NCBI RefSeq assembly: GCF_900107195.1
Contig: NZ_FNPB01000001.1
Span: 186,001-250,000 of the forward strand
Origin: Halobellus clavatus
GTDB lineage: Archaea; Halobacteriota; Halobacteria; Halobacteriales; Haloferacaceae
Reading direction: 5' to 3'
DNA: 64,000 nucleotides
Under the pieces are notes generated by a model that was given only the letters and a program-made list of their open reading frames with translations, made no database searches and was not told the origin of the DNA. A program made the translations under genes and the position numbers. Shown one piece after another: positions 17,316 through 28,713 of the stretch (position 1 is its first letter; every line of letters starts with the position of its first letter).

Positions 17316-18641
17316 TCAGTCTTCGGCTGCCGAGGCGGCCCGGACGATCGCTTCCTCGCCGAACTTCGGGCCGATCAACTGGAGGCCGACCGGGAGGCCG
17401 TCGGCCTCGCCAGCGGGCACCGAGATGGCGGGGAGGTTCGCGAGGTTCACCGGGACCGTGTTGGCGTCCATCAGATACAGTTGCAGCGGGTCGTCGAGGC
17501 TCTCGCCCAGCGCCGGCGGCAACACGGGCATCGTCGGCGTCGCCAGCACGTCCGCGTGCTCGAAGGCCTCGTCGAAGTCGCGTTTCACCCACGCGCGGGC
17601 GTCCTGCGCCTTCTTGTAGTACTTGTCGTGGTAGCCCGCCGAGAGGGCGTAGGTGCCGAGCAGGATCCGGCGCTTGACCTCCTCGCCGAAGCCCTCCTCG
17701 CGGGCGCGGGCGAAGGCGTCGTTCCAGTTGCCCTCGTAGCCGCCCGACTGGCCGTACCTCACGCCGTCGAAGCGTGCGAGGTTCGAGGAGGCCTCCGACA
17801 TCGCGATCACGTAGTACGCCTGGACCGCGTGCTCCAGCGAGTCGAGCGACACCTCGACCGTCTCAGCGCCCTGCGCACGGAGGTCGTCGAGAGACGCCTC
17901 GAACGTCTCGACGACGCGGTCGTCTGCGCCCTCGAGAAGGTCGGTGATCACGCCGATCGTGGTCCCGTCGACGTCGCCGTCGGCCGCGGCCGCGTAGTCG
18001 GCGTCCGTCGCGGGATGATCGGCGTCGGACTCCGCGGCCGAATCGTCGGGGCCGCCACCGCTCGCGTTGAAGCGGGTCGTCGCATCGTGCGGGTCGGGTC
18101 CCGAGATCACGTCCAGGAGCGCCGCGGCGTCCGCGACCGTGTTGGCGATCGGCCCGATCTGCTCTAAGGAGTTGGCGTAGGCGACGAGGCCGTACCGGGA
18201 GACGAGTCCGTAGGTCGGCTTGATGCCGACGACGCCGCAGAACGCGGCGGGGTTGCGGACCGAGCCCCCGGTGTCCGAACCGAGCGCGAGGTCCGCCTCG
18301 CCGGCGGCGACGGCGGCCGCCGACCCGCCCGAGGATCCGCCCGGAACGTGGTCCTCGTTGACGGGGTTCTTGACCGCGCCGAAAGCAGACGTCTCGGTGG
18401 TGCCGCCCATCCCGAACTCGTCCATATTTGCCTTGCCGACGATGGTCGCCCCGGCGTCCTTCAGCCGCTCGACGACGGTCGCGTCGTACGGCGGGACGTA
18501 GGAGTCCAGCATCGCCGACCCGCACGTCGTCCGGACGCCCTCGGTGCTGATGTTGTCTTTGACCGCGACGGTCTGACCCGAGAGCGGGCCGTCGGCGTCG
18601 GGGTCGATCTCCGCTTCGGTGATGAACGCGTTCAGGCTCAT
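17316..18641 (-). CDS. gatA: Glu-tRNA(Gln)/Asp-tRNA(Asn) amidotransferase subunit A
   Basis: 441-residue amidase-signature protein. The Ser-cisSer-Lys triad is recognisable: the Lys in VAVKDNI near residue 29, the Gly/Ser-rich signature VPGGSSGGSAAAVAAG near 100 and SDTGGSVRNPA near 122 with the nucleophilic Ser. GatA releases ammonia from Gln for amidation of mischarged tRNA by GatB. A polar, Asp/Ser-rich insertion of about 35 residues follows residue 190. The gene starts directly after the gatC stop. No gatB is in the window. Confidence 0.93.
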   Translation of the reverse strand: MSLNAFITEAEIDPDADGPLSGQTVAVKDNISTEGVRTTCGSAMLDSYVPPYDATVVERLKDAGATIVGKANMDEFGMGGTTETSAFGAVKNPVNEDHVPGGSSGGSAAAVAAGEADLALGSDTGGSVRNPAAFCGVVGIKPTYGLVSRYGLVAYANSLEQIGPIANTVADAAALLDVISGPDPHDATTRFNASGGGPDDSAAESDADHPATDADYAAAADGDVDGTTIGVITDLLEGADDRVVETFEASLDDLRAQGAETVEVSLDSLEHAVQAYYVIAMSEASSNLARFDGVRYGQSGGYEGNWNDAFARAREEGFGEEVKRRILLGTYALSAGYHDKYYKKAQDARAWVKRDFDEAFEHADVLATPTMPVLPPALGESLDDPLQLYLMDANTVPVNLANLPAISVPAGEADGLPVGLQLIGPKFGEEAIVRAASAAED

Positions 18642-18920
18642 CTACGACACCCGCGGTCCCTTGAAGAAGCCGTCCTCGGTCTCCTCGGCGTTCTGCAGCG
18701 CCTCTGCCTGATCGAGGCCGTCGGTAACCTCGTCGGGGCGCATCACGTTCACCAGGTCCGCCTCACTCTCGACTTCGGGCACTTCGTCCAGCGCCTCGAA
18801 GTACTCGAGGATCTCCGCGAACTGCGTCGTGAACGCGTCGACTTCGTCGTCAGCGAGGTCGACGCGCGCCAGTTCGGCGACGTGTTCGACCTCCTCGGCG
18901 TCGACGGGCGTCTCGCTCAT
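18642..18920 (-). CDS. gatC: Glu-tRNA(Gln)/Asp-tRNA(Asn) amidotransferase subunit C
   Basis: 92 residues with start ATG at 18920 (MSETPVDAEEVEHVAELARV). The helical GatC fold is recognisable from VEHVAELARVDLADDEVDAF, LEYFEALDEVPEVE and the C-terminal FFKGPRV, which wraps GatA in known structures. The stop TAG is immediately before the gatA start codon, a typical gatCA operon. Confidence 0.92.
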   Translation of the reverse strand: MSETPVDAEEVEHVAELARVDLADDEVDAFTTQFAEILEYFEALDEVPEVESEADLVNVMRPDEVTDGLDQAEALQNAEETEDGFFKGPRVS

Positions 18921-19058
18921 ACCCGTGAGGAACCGTGGACTGGGAGTAAGCGTTTCGGTGCGGGCCGAACCCGGACGCACCGCCCGGTCGCACGGTGTGG
19001 TTATCACGGCTGATCTTCGGGGTAGAAGTGTTATTACGCGTGCGTGAGAGGAAATCGT

Positions 19059-20864
<1,806 letters not shown>

Positions 20865-20915
20865 ACTCGCAGCGCGGATAGTAAGAGACACCACGACGCC
20901 GCCGCAGGGACGGAT

Positions 20916-21392
20916 ATGGAGACGACGCGGCATTTCACGGCCACGGTCTACATCGTCGAGAGCGGCGCGGTCGCGCTGCACCGCCACGACGGACTCGGAA
21001 TCCGGATCCCCCCTGGCGGCCACGTCGACCGCGACGAAGTCCCCCACGAGGCCGGCCTGCGGGAGGTCTACGAGGAGACCGGTCTCGACGCGGAACTGCT
21101 CGATCACGCCGAACCGGTCGACGCGCCGGCGGGCGAACACCTCCCGCAGCCCCGCCACCAGATGCTCTACGACATCAACGTTCACGACGGCGGACACGTC
21201 GGTCACCAGCACATCGACCACATCTACTACGCCCGTGTCGCGTCACGGGAGATCGACCCTGCGGGCGACGACGAGGCCGGCCCCGAGGCCTGGGCGTGGT
21301 ACGACGAGACGGCGCTCAGGGAGTCCGACCTCGACGCCGACACCGTCCAGTTCGCGCTGGAGGCGATCGAAGCCGCGGCCGACGCTGAGTAA
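20916..21392 (+). CDS. Nudix hydrolase
   Basis: 158 residues. A perfect Nudix box is visible at about residues 34-57: GGHVDRDEVPHEAGLREVYE followed by ETGL, matching G-x5-E-x7-REUXEEXGU. These enzymes hydrolyse nucleoside diphosphates linked to other groups with Mg2+. The rest of the fold is present, including the FTATVYIV first strand and a C-terminal helix. The substrate cannot be told from sequence; the His-rich segment HDGGHVGHQHIDHIYY around residue 90 is unusual but sits where substrate loops vary. Confidence 0.88.
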   Translation: METTRHFTATVYIVESGAVALHRHDGLGIRIPPGGHVDRDEVPHEAGLREVYEETGLDAELLDHAEPVDAPAGEHLPQPRHQMLYDINVHDGGHVGHQHIDHIYYARVASREIDPAGDDEAGPEAWAWYDETALRESDLDADTVQFALEAIEAAADAE

Positions 21393-21441
21393 GCGGACGC
21401 ACAGCATAACGCGACCTCGCACGACCGGATCCCGCTTCGCG

Positions 21442-22611
21442 TCAGACGTCTGCGACCAGCGACTCGACGTACCGCTCGACGTGGTTGTCCATCCGGCGCT
21501 TGAAGCCGGCCTGCCGAGCCAGTCGGTCCAGTTCGCGGGAGACGTAGGTGCCGTACTGGACCGCCTTCTTGTCGGCCGTCCGGACCGTGTCGGGGACGAG
21601 TCCGCGCGCCGCCTCCCGGAGTGCGACCTTCCGCGTCTCGCCGTCGACGAGCAGCGATTCCGGGAGCCGCAGCGCCGCCGCGACGACGTCGTCGTGCAGC
21701 AGCGGCGTGACGGGCTCGACGCCGCCCAACCGAATCGCCAGCACGTCGCGTTCGGCCTGCTCGGGGATCGTCCCGAGGAGTTCTCGCCGAGCGCCCCTGA
21801 CGGAGTCGGCGTCGACGCGGGGGTCCTCGGGGGCCTTCTGCACCTTCGCGTAGCCCCCGAACAGTTCGTCGGCCCCCTGGCCGAGCGCGAGGCGGTCGTA
21901 GCCGTCGGCGGCGACGCGCTCGGCGACCAAGAACAGCGGCAGCGCGATCGAGAGGTCCATCGGATTCGTCCGGCCGAAGGCGTCGACGAGCCGTGGGACC
22001 GCCTCGCGAAGAGCCGCGTGGTCGAGTTCGACGACGCGGAGGTCGCGGTCCATCGCCGTGGCCGCGTCGCGAGCGGCGGCGACGTCGTGACACCCCTCGA
22101 ATCCGGCCACGTAGCAGGGCGCGTCGGGGACGCCGGCCGCGACGAGGCCGGAGTCGACGCCGCCCGAGAAGGCGACCGCGACGTCGTCGTTTCCGGCCCC
22201 GGCGGCCCCGTCCTCACCGTCCGCTCCGACGGCCCGCGTCCGTTCGCGCACTGCGTCGCGGACGGCAGCGAGCGCGGCCTCGCGGTCGGCCGCGGGCGAT
22301 GGGTCGGGGAGCGTCCACTGCGCATCGACGCTCTCGGGGGCGGTCCCGACCCGTGCGACGGTTCCCGCCGGGACCGAGACGGGATCGTCGAGACTGGTCG
22401 GCACGAAGGACCACCGGGCGGGATCCGCCGCGTCGACGAAGAGGGGGCGACGGCCGAGCACGTCGCGGACGAGGTACTCGTCCACCTCACCCGCAAACCC
22501 GGCGGTCCCGAGAAGCGGCGCTCCGGTGTCGAGTGCGTCGCGGACGAGTGCCGGCGACGCACCGTCGAGCCGTGACGCGGCTCCCGGGGCGGAATCGGAA
22601 ACGTGAGGCAT
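21442..22611 (-). CDS. asparagine-synthetase-like ATP-pyrophosphatase domain protein
   Basis: 389 residues. The synthetase domain contains the PP-loop VAFSGGVDSGLVA near residue 149 and the second conserved block LALGQGADELFGGYAK near 245, both typical of asparagine synthetase C-terminal domains. The first 110 residues resemble a degenerate glutamine-amidotransferase fold, but the catalytic N-terminal Cys is absent (the protein begins MPHVSDSA), so it would need free ammonia or another nucleophile. The product may be asparagine or an unrelated amide. The ATG at 22611 overlaps the stop of the upstream PHP gene. Confidence 0.8.
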   Translation of the reverse strand: MPHVSDSAPGAASRLDGASPALVRDALDTGAPLLGTAGFAGEVDEYLVRDVLGRRPLFVDAADPARWSFVPTSLDDPVSVPAGTVARVGTAPESVDAQWTLPDPSPAADREAALAAVRDAVRERTRAVGADGEDGAAGAGNDDVAVAFSGGVDSGLVAAGVPDAPCYVAGFEGCHDVAAARDAATAMDRDLRVVELDHAALREAVPRLVDAFGRTNPMDLSIALPLFLVAERVAADGYDRLALGQGADELFGGYAKVQKAPEDPRVDADSVRGARRELLGTIPEQAERDVLAIRLGGVEPVTPLLHDDVVAAALRLPESLLVDGETRKVALREAARGLVPDTVRTADKKAVQYGTYVSRELDRLARQAGFKRRMDNHVERYVESLVADV

Positions 22612-23294
22612 TACACGAGGTCCGAGACGGTGCGCTTGATTCGGCGCTTGACACCGCCGCCGAACTGGCGGAAGGAGATCCGCCAGGGCGTGCGGCGGCC
22701 GACGACGCTGGTCTGTCCGTCGACGATGGCGTCGAGGATCCCGCCGACGGAGCGGTCGTCGGTGCCGACTTCGGTGACGGCCTGCCCGACCATCTCCCCG
22801 ATGTGGGCGTCGCTGCCGGCGGTCATCGGCAGCCCTCGGGCGGTCGCGAAGCGCTCGGCCTTCCGGTTGGCCCAACCGGTGAACAGCCGGGAGTTGTACA
22901 CCTCGACGGCGTCGGCGGCCGCGAGTTGGTCGCGACTGACGTGCGCCGCGACGCCGTGTCGCGAGGACTGAAACGGGTGCGGAACGACGGCGATCCCCCC
23001 CTGGTCGTGGATGCGGTCGAGCGTCTCGTCGTAGGAGAGGCCCGCCGGGACGAGTTCCTCGATCCCGAACGCGAGGACGTGGCCAGCCGCCGACGTGACT
23101 TCCATCGCCGGGATGCCGACGAGTCCGTATTCGGCGGCCTTCTCGGCCGCTTCGAGGCTCGCGTCGATCTCGTCGTGATCGGTGATCGCGAGCGCGTCGA
23201 GGCCGACCGCCTCTGCCTGCGCTAAGAGCAGGTCGACCGGATCGCGGCCGTCGTACGACAGCGACGAGTGCGCGTGCAACTCGACCGATAGCAC
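22611..23294 (-). CDS. PHP-domain metal-dependent phosphoesterase
   Basis: 227 residues. The PHP signatures are in order: ELHAHSSLSYDG at residues 5-16 (HxH), ITDHDEI near 37, the metal Glu in AMEVTSAAGHVLAFG, VVPHPF near 102 and the closing AGSDAHIGEMVG near 157. Stand-alone PHP proteins act as phosphatases or phosphodiesterases (RNase AM-like, histidinol-phosphatase-like). Substrate unknown. The C-terminus is basic (GGGVKRRIKRTVSD). TAATG coupling with the asparagine-synthetase-like gene suggests a joint role. Confidence 0.85.
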   Translation of the reverse strand: MLSVELHAHSSLSYDGRDPVDLLLAQAEAVGLDALAITDHDEIDASLEAAEKAAEYGLVGIPAMEVTSAAGHVLAFGIEELVPAGLSYDETLDRIHDQGGIAVVPHPFQSSRHGVAAHVSRDQLAAADAVEVYNSRLFTGWANRKAERFATARGLPMTAGSDAHIGEMVGQAVTEVGTDDRSVGGILDAIVDGQTSVVGRRTPWRISFRQFGGGVKRRIKRTVSDLV

Positions 23295-23418
23295 GGGTGG
23301 GGGTAGTGACCGGGATTAAAAAAGCGACCCGGTCCGCGTCCGCGGGAAACGGCCGTGTGCGAACCGCCACCGACGACAGATCCTCGCGACGATACACGTC
23401 CGTGCACACAGAAAAGCA

Positions 23419-23425
23419 TTAATCG
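23419..23425 (+). promoter_or_regulatory. promoter element of purL
   Basis: A TTAATC core preceded by the BRE-like GAAAAGCA, ending about 24 bp before the purL ATG; leaderless spacing. Confidence 0.45.
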
Positions 23426-23448
23426 AACCTTCTTGAACAGGGAAGTGA

Positions 23449-25578
23449 ATGAGCCTGCCGGACTCCGACCGCGAACTCGTCACGGCCGAACTCGGGCGCG
23501 ACCCCACCCCGACGGAGGCCGCACTCTTCGAGAACCTCTGGAGCGAACACTGCGCGTATCGCTCGTCGCGGCCCCTCCTCTCGGCGTTCTCCTCGGAGGG
23601 CGACCAGGTCGTCGTCGGCCCCGGCGACGACGCCGCCGTCGTGCGCCTCCCCGACAACGACGGCGACAGCGACGCGGAGACGTACGTCACGATGGGGATC
23701 GAGAGCCACAACCACCCGTCCTACGTCGATCCCTACGACGGCGCGGCGACGGGCGTCGGCGGGATCGTTCGGGACACGCTCTCGATGGGGGCCTACCCGA
23801 TCGCGCTCGCAGACAGTCTCTACTTCGGCGACTTCGACCGCGAACACACCCGCTATCTGCTCGAGGGCGTCGTCGAGGGCATCTCCGATTACGGCAACGC
23901 GATCGGCGTCCCGACAGTCGGGGGCAGCGTCGAGTTCCACGACGACTATGAGGGCAATCCGCTCGTCAACGTGGCCTGCGTCGGACTCGTCGACGAGGAG
24001 CGCCTCGTCACCGCCGAGGCACAGGAGGCCGGCAACAAACTCGTCCTCCTGGGCAACGCCACCGGCCGGGACGGTCTCGGGGGCGCGTCGTTCGCGAGCG
24101 AGGATCTCGCCGAGGACGCCGAGACCGAGGATCGCCCCGCAGTCCAGGTGGGCGACCCCTACTCGGAGAAGTTGCTCATCGAAGCGAACGAAGAACTCGT
24201 CGACGACGGCCTCGTCCAGGCCGCACGGGACCTCGGCGCGGCCGGTCTCGGCGGCGCCTCCTCCGAACTCGTCGCGAAAGGCGGACTCGGCGCTGACATC
24301 GAACTCGAACGGGTCCACCAGCGCGAGCCGAATATGAACGCACTGGAGATCGTGCTCGCCGAGTCCCAAGAGCGGATGTGCTATGAGGTCCGTCCCGAGG
24401 ACGTCGAGGCGGTGGAAGCGATCGCCGCGAAGTACGATCTCGGCTATTCGATCATCGGCGAGGTGACCGCGGGCAACTACGTCTGTACGTTCGAGGGCGA
24501 GACTGTCGTCGACGTACCGGCGGAGTTCCTCGCCGACGGCGCGCCGATGAACGATCTCGCAACGGTCGAACCGAGCCAGCCGAGTCGCGATCGGCCCGAC
24601 GTGGATCTCCAGTCCGCGTTCGAGGCGGTCGTCGGCGCGCCAAACACCGCGTCGAAGCGCTGGGTCTACCGCCAGTACGACCACGAGGTCGGGGCGCGGA
24701 CCGCCCGCAAGCCCGGCGACGACGCGGCGCTGCTCGCCGTCCGCGAGGCCGGGACCGGCGTCGCGCTCTCGTCTGGCGCGGTGCCAGCCTGGACCGACTG
24801 TGCGCCCTACGACGGCGCGCGGGCGGTTGCACTGGAGAACGCGACCAACCTCGCGGCGAAGGGCGCGACGCCGCTGGCCGCAGTCGATTGCCTCAACGGT
24901 GGAAACCCCGAGAAACCGGAGGTGTACGGGCGCTTCAGCGCGATCGTCGATGGCCTCGCGGATATGTGCCGCGAGCTATCGATTCCGGTGGTCGGCGGCA
25001 ACGTCTCGCTGTACAACGACTCCGTCGCCGGACCGATTCCGCCGACCCCGACGCTCGCGGTGCTCGGGGCGAAGGCCGGCTACGACGCCCCCCCGACAGC
25101 GCTCGACGGGAGCGGGACCCTGCTGCTCGTGGGCCGCGGCAGCGACGCGCTCGGCGGCTCCGAGCTACTCGCTCAGGAGGGAGGCTCCGACACGTTCCCG
25201 ACCCTCCCCGAAAACGCGGGCGACGTCGTCGCAGCGCTCGCGGCCGTCGCGAACGACGACGCGACGCTCGCGGTCCACGACGTGAGCAACGGTGGGCTGG
25301 CCGTCACGCTGGCCGAGATGATCACGTCGGCGGCGGGCGCGGACGTCGCCGTCGACGACGCGGTCGCGCTGTTCGAGGAGACGCCCGGCCGCGCAGTCGT
25401 CGAGACCGCCGATCCGGCGGCGGTCGAGGCGGCCTTCGACGGCATCGCACCGGTCACGACGCTGGGCGAGGCGACCGACGACGGGACGCTCCGGCTGTCG
25501 GTCGGCGACGAGAACCTGGCCGTCGACGCCGAGGCGATCGCGTCGCTACGGGACGTGCTCGCGTCGGAGTTGGACTGA
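23449..25578 (+). CDS. purL: phosphoribosylformylglycinamidine synthase subunit PurL
   Basis: 709 residues, the length of the small archaeal/Gram-positive PurL that works with separate PurQ and PurS. It uses ATP and ammonia channelled from PurQ to convert FGAR to FGAM in purine synthesis. Motifs: [17 protein letters not shown] near residue 25, the ATP-site [20 protein letters not shown] near 84, [20 protein letters not shown] near 153 and the C-terminal half with [19 protein letters not shown]-type domains are duplicated as in the family. No purQ or purS is adjacent. Confidence 0.95.
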   Translation: MSLPDSDRELVTAELGRDPTPTEAALFENLWSEHCAYRSSRPLLSAFSSEGDQVVVGPGDDAAVVRLPDNDGDSDAETYVTMGIESHNHPSYVDPYDGAATGVGGIVRDTLSMGAYPIALADSLYFGDFDREHTRYLLEGVVEGISDYGNAIGVPTVGGSVEFHDDYEGNPLVNVACVGLVDEERLVTAEAQEAGNKLVLLGNATGRDGLGGASFASEDLAEDAETEDRPAVQVGDPYSEKLLIEANEELVDDGLVQAARDLGAAGLGGASSELVAKGGLGADIELERVHQREPNMNALEIVLAESQERMCYEVRPEDVEAVEAIAAKYDLGYSIIGEVTAGNYVCTFEGETVVDVPAEFLADGAPMNDLATVEPSQPSRDRPDVDLQSAFEAVVGAPNTASKRWVYRQYDHEVGARTARKPGDDAALLAVREAGTGVALSSGAVPAWTDCAPYDGARAVALENATNLAAKGATPLAAVDCLNGGNPEKPEVYGRFSAIVDGLADMCRELSIPVVGGNVSLYNDSVAGPIPPTPTLAVLGAKAGYDAPPTALDGSGTLLLVGRGSDALGGSELLAQEGGSDTFPTLPENAGDVVAALAAVANDDATLAVHDVSNGGLAVTLAEMITSAAGADVAVDDAVALFEETPGRAVVETADPAAVEAAFDGIAPVTTLGEATDDGTLRLSVGDENLAVDAEAIASLRDVLASELD

Positions 25579-25587
25579 GAACGGCGT

Positions 25588-25794
25588 TCAGAGGAGGAGC
25601 GGGACGCCGAAGGCGACAGCCAGGCCGACGACGAGGACGAGGAGACCCGTCGTGACCTGACTCATTCCGAAGTCCTGCATCGGCGAGGTGACGCGGCCGT
25701 CGTCGTCTCCGTGGCCGTGGCCACCGTGGTCGTGGCCGTCCCCGTGATCGTGCGCTTCGTCGCTGTGGCCGCCGTGGTCCTCGTGGTCGCTCAT
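25588..25794 (-). CDS. His-rich small single-span membrane protein
   Basis: 68 residues. The first 40 residues are almost entirely His, Asp and Gly with repeating HDHGDGHDHGGHGHGDD, followed by SPMQDFGMSQVTTG and one C-terminal transmembrane helix (about residues 49-68). The His/Asp cluster could bind Zn2+, Ni2+ or Co2+. It is convergent with purL, 9 bp apart. Similar short His-rich tail-anchored proteins are annotated in haloarchaea (I believe as DUF7550), with no known function. Its coding potential is supported by clean start/stop placement and the hydrophobic anchor. Confidence 0.68.
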   Translation of the reverse strand: MSDHEDHGGHSDEAHDHGDGHDHGGHGHGDDDGRVTSPMQDFGMSQVTTGLLVLVVGLAVAFGVPLLL

Positions 25795-25998
25795 ATTCGA
25801 GCGGTCGCGTGCCGACTACTAAAACGCTCTTGAATCGTCGAGTCCGGAGACACGGGGGCGAACAGGCGACACCGTCGAGCGAGCCCGGGGGACTCCGCCC
25901 GCGACGCGTGGTGTCGCACACCCGCTGGCGCGTCGCGGCCGCGTTCAGCGCACGCGGCGTCTGGCCCCGTCATCGCACAAAAACCATCGCCTCGGGAG

Positions 25999-26346
25999 TT
26001 ATGACCGACCGAACAGATCGCTGTCTGTCGGTTTGGTCTGGCGTTTCTGCCGGAGGTAATACAGGAAGAATCCCGAGATGCCCGCCGTGTATGGCGTTAC
26101 GATGGCGACGCGAGCGACGGCATCGGCCGGCAGCCAGAGCGTGAATCCCGTTACGCCGCCGAGCAGGGTGAGAATCGAGAGGACGATCACGACCGCAAAG
26201 ATCACTTCGCCGACCCGCATCAGGCGGGGCCTGTACCCCTCGGGCTGGTAACTGCAGACTGGACACCGGGTCGCGTCGGCCGGAATCGACATCCCGCAAC
26301 GGTCGCAGGGGGCGGTCTCCTCGGTGTCGTCGACGTCGTCCGCCAT
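25999..26346 (-). CDS. zinc-ribbon membrane protein, unknown function
   Basis: 115 residues starting [11 protein letters not shown] rubredoxin-like zinc ribbon [18 protein letters not shown] occupies about residues 13-30, then [10 protein letters not shown], and two transmembrane helices (about 42-66 and 75-96) end in a basic tail. Proteins of this layout are common in haloarchaea and lack an assigned role. The start is read as the Met before DD; an in-frame upstream Met lies inside hisF and is unlikely. It is divergent from hisF. Confidence 0.65.
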   Translation of the reverse strand: MADDVDDTEETAPCDRCGMSIPADATRCPVCSYQPEGYRPRLMRVGEVIFAVVIVLSILTLLGGVTGFTLWLPADAVARVAIVTPYTAGISGFFLYYLRQKRQTKPTDSDLFGRS

Positions 26347-26452
26347 AGGTGATACACGCCGTTCGACGGAGTTGAGTCGTTCGCCGCGTCCGCCGCTCGA
26401 GACCGCCCTTCCGACACCTTTTGATGGCGGGCGTCGTATCCGGACGTATCGT

Positions 26453-27268
26453 ATGACTCTGACGAAGCGGATCATCCCGTGTATCGACGTCGACCTCGAC
26501 GACGACGGGAATCCGGCGGTCTACACCGGTGTCAACTTCGAGGACCTGAAGTACACCGGCGATCCGGTGGAGATGGCCAAGTTGTACAACGAGGCCGGGG
26601 CCGACGAGTTCGTCTTCCTCGACATCACGGCCTCCGCGGCCGGCCGGGAGACGATGCTCGATACCGTCTCCCGGGTCGCCGACGAAGTGTTCATCCCGCT
26701 GACGGTTGGGGGTGGCATCCGCACGCGTGAAGACATCAAAGAGACGTTGCGGGCCGGCGCGGACAAAGTCTCGATCAACACCGCGGCGCTCGAACGCCCA
26801 GAACTGATCGACGAGGGCGCGCGGGCGTTCGGTTCGCAGTGTATCGTCATCTCCGTCGACGCCAAGCGGCGCTACGACGAGGAGGGCGAATACTACGCCG
26901 AGATCGACGGGGAGTCCTGCTGGTTCGAGTGCACGGTGAAAGGCGGCCGCGAGGGGACCGGCGTCGACGTCGTCGAGTGGGCCACCGAGGCCGAATCCCG
27001 CGGAGCGGGCGAACTGTTCGTCAACTCCATCGACGCCGACGGGACGAAAGAGGGGTACGATATCCCGTTGACGAAGGCGGTCTGTGACGCCGTCTCGACG
27101 CCCGTCATCGCCTCCTCGGGTTGTGGCGGGCCCGAAGATATGTACGACGTGTTCACCGAAGCGGGCGCCGATGCGGGGTTGGCGGCGTCGATCTTCCACT
27201 TCGACGAGTACAGTATCGAAGAGACGAAGCAGTACCTCGACGAGCACGGCGTGCCGGTCCGACTGTAG
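26453..27268 (+). CDS. hisF: imidazole glycerol phosphate synthase cyclase subunit HisF
   Basis: 271 residues, TIM barrel. The first strand [19 protein letters not shown] contains the catalytic Asp of CIDVD (residue 11). The phosphate-binding loops [20 protein letters not shown] near residue 84 and the late-barrel [13 protein letters not shown] near 222 are intact, and [16 protein letters not shown] gives the second catalytic Asp. HisF closes the imidazole ring using ammonia from HisH. No other his gene is nearby, which is usual for dispersed haloarchaeal his genes. Confidence 0.95.
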   Translation: MTLTKRIIPCIDVDLDDDGNPAVYTGVNFEDLKYTGDPVEMAKLYNEAGADEFVFLDITASAAGRETMLDTVSRVADEVFIPLTVGGGIRTREDIKETLRAGADKVSINTAALERPELIDEGARAFGSQCIVISVDAKRRYDEEGEYYAEIDGESCWFECTVKGGREGTGVDVVEWATEAESRGAGELFVNSIDADGTKEGYDIPLTKAVCDAVSTPVIASSGCGGPEDMYDVFTEAGADAGLAASIFHFDEYSIEETKQYLDEHGVPVRL

Positions 27269-27298
27269 CGCGAGCGCGGATCGGGCCCCGAACCGACG

Positions 27299-27583
27299 CT
27301 ACTGTGCGGCCTCGAAGGCCGCGGAGAAGTCCTCGACCGTCGTCTGCACGTGCTGAGACGCGTCGCCGAGTGCGTCGAGCGGATCGACGCCCGACTCGGT
27401 CTTGATCGAGAGGATCGGTTCGGTCTGTCCGCCCGACTGCTCGGGGTTCACGTCGTAGGTCGCGGCGGCGACGCCTTCAGTTTCTAAGAGCGCGCCCTTG
27501 ATCACGTTCATAAAGGTGTGATCCTCGCCGGCGACCTCGATGCGGAGTTCCTCGTCGGTCTTGTCGATGACCCGCAGTTCCAT
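27299..27583 (-). CDS. rpo11: DNA-directed RNA polymerase subunit Rpo11 (RpoL)
   Basis: 94 residues, the length of archaeal Rpo11. Diagnostic features are [17 protein letters not shown], the [14 protein letters not shown] loop that contacts Rpo3, the central [13 protein letters not shown] and a C-terminal helix. Rpo11 dimerises with Rpo3 to nucleate RNA polymerase assembly. It is convergent with hisF (30 bp between stops) and followed on the same strand by a metallo-hydrolase gene that starts independently. Confidence 0.95.
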   Translation of the reverse strand: MELRVIDKTDEELRIEVAGEDHTFMNVIKGALLETEGVAAATYDVNPEQSGGQTEPILSIKTESGVDPLDALGDASQHVQTTVEDFSAAFEAAQ

Positions 27584-27609
27584 ACCGTCTTCTTTCCGGC
27601 GACGGCGTT

Positions 27610-28599
27610 TCAGTATTTCGTATTCGGGAACAGGGCGTCGACGTCGGGATCGGTGTCGACCAGTCGGTACTCGAAGTCCTCGCGTTCGACCGCCCCGACG
27701 CGTTCGAGGTGATCTAAGTGGGCGTACGCCTCACCCGGTCCGTGGAGAATGTGGATGTGCTCAAGTTCTCCGAAGAGGTGCGCACTGACCGTCCAGGCGT
27801 CGGCGGGGCCGTGTTCCTGGAGGGTCTCGACGACGCGGCGGGTGCGGTCGTAGTGGTGATCGCGGATGACCTCGATTCGCGCCGCGGGATCCTCGATCGG
27901 ATCGCGGTGGCCCGGCCACGCGGTCTCGAGGTCGTGACTCGCCAGGCGGTCGAGGCTCTCGAGGTACGTCGCCAGGGGTTCGTCGACGCGGAGGTCCGCG
28001 CCGCCGATGTTCGGCGTGTACTCCGGCAGGATGACGTCCCCGACGAACGCCGAGTGGCCGCCGTCTTCGGTCTCGAATGCGAACGCGATGTGGCCCGCGG
28101 CGTGTCCGGGGAGGTGACGAACCGTCAGTTCGCCGTCGCCCGCACGGATCTGATCACCGTCGGCGAGCGTCTGCACGTCGACGGGGTCGCCGGCGACGCC
28201 CTGGAAATCCGACTGGACGCCTAAGAGGACCTCGCGCTTGTCCGGCGGGATCCCCCACTCGCTGAACCGGCGATCCCGGAGTTCGTCGAGCGCCTCGGCG
28301 GTCTCGTCGTCGCCGGCGATCAGCGAGGCGTCCATCTCGTGAGCGAAGACGTCCGCGCCCGACTCCGCCTGGAGTTCACCCGCGAGGCCACAGTGATCTG
28401 AGTGCCAGTGGGTCAGCAGGATGCGATCGATGTCGGTCACCGCCACGCCGGCCGAGTTGAGACCGGCTTCTAAGTCGCTGCGGACGGACTCCGTCGACGC
28501 GCCGACGTCGACGAGCGTCGTCAGGTCGCCCTCGAGGAGGTAGGCGTTGTTCTCGCCCTCGAACACGGAGTTGCCGAGCGCGATGCGTGTGAAATCCAT
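27610..28599 (-). CDS. metallo-beta-lactamase fold hydrolase
   Basis: 329 residues. The zinc-binding motif [11 protein letters not shown] lies near residue 61; further ligands are in [11 protein letters not shown] near 166, FVGDVILPE near 185 and AWPGHRDPI near 225. This resembles the glyoxalase-II/LACTB2 branch, i.e. thioester or ester hydrolases. A C-terminal winged-helix-like domain (about 240-329, [20 protein letters not shown]) is typical of LACTB2-like proteins. The substrate is unknown. The ATG at 28599 is the first Met giving a canonical start ([13 protein letters not shown]). Confidence 0.87.
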   Translation of the reverse strand: MDFTRIALGNSVFEGENNAYLLEGDLTTLVDVGASTESVRSDLEAGLNSAGVAVTDIDRILLTHWHSDHCGLAGELQAESGADVFAHEMDASLIAGDDETAEALDELRDRRFSEWGIPPDKREVLLGVQSDFQGVAGDPVDVQTLADGDQIRAGDGELTVRHLPGHAAGHIAFAFETEDGGHSAFVGDVILPEYTPNIGGADLRVDEPLATYLESLDRLASHDLETAWPGHRDPIEDPAARIEVIRDHHYDRTRRVVETLQEHGPADAWTVSAHLFGELEHIHILHGPGEAYAHLDHLERVGAVEREDFEYRLVDTDPDVDALFPNTKY

Positions 28600-28713
28600 A
28601 CACAGAGGACCCGGGCGAACGACTATGAGGGTTACCATCCCGGCGAGAGGGAGCGGGCCGCGACGCCCGTCGGTACATTCAATTCGGTCGGTGTCAAACT
28701 CCGCCCGAAGAGG

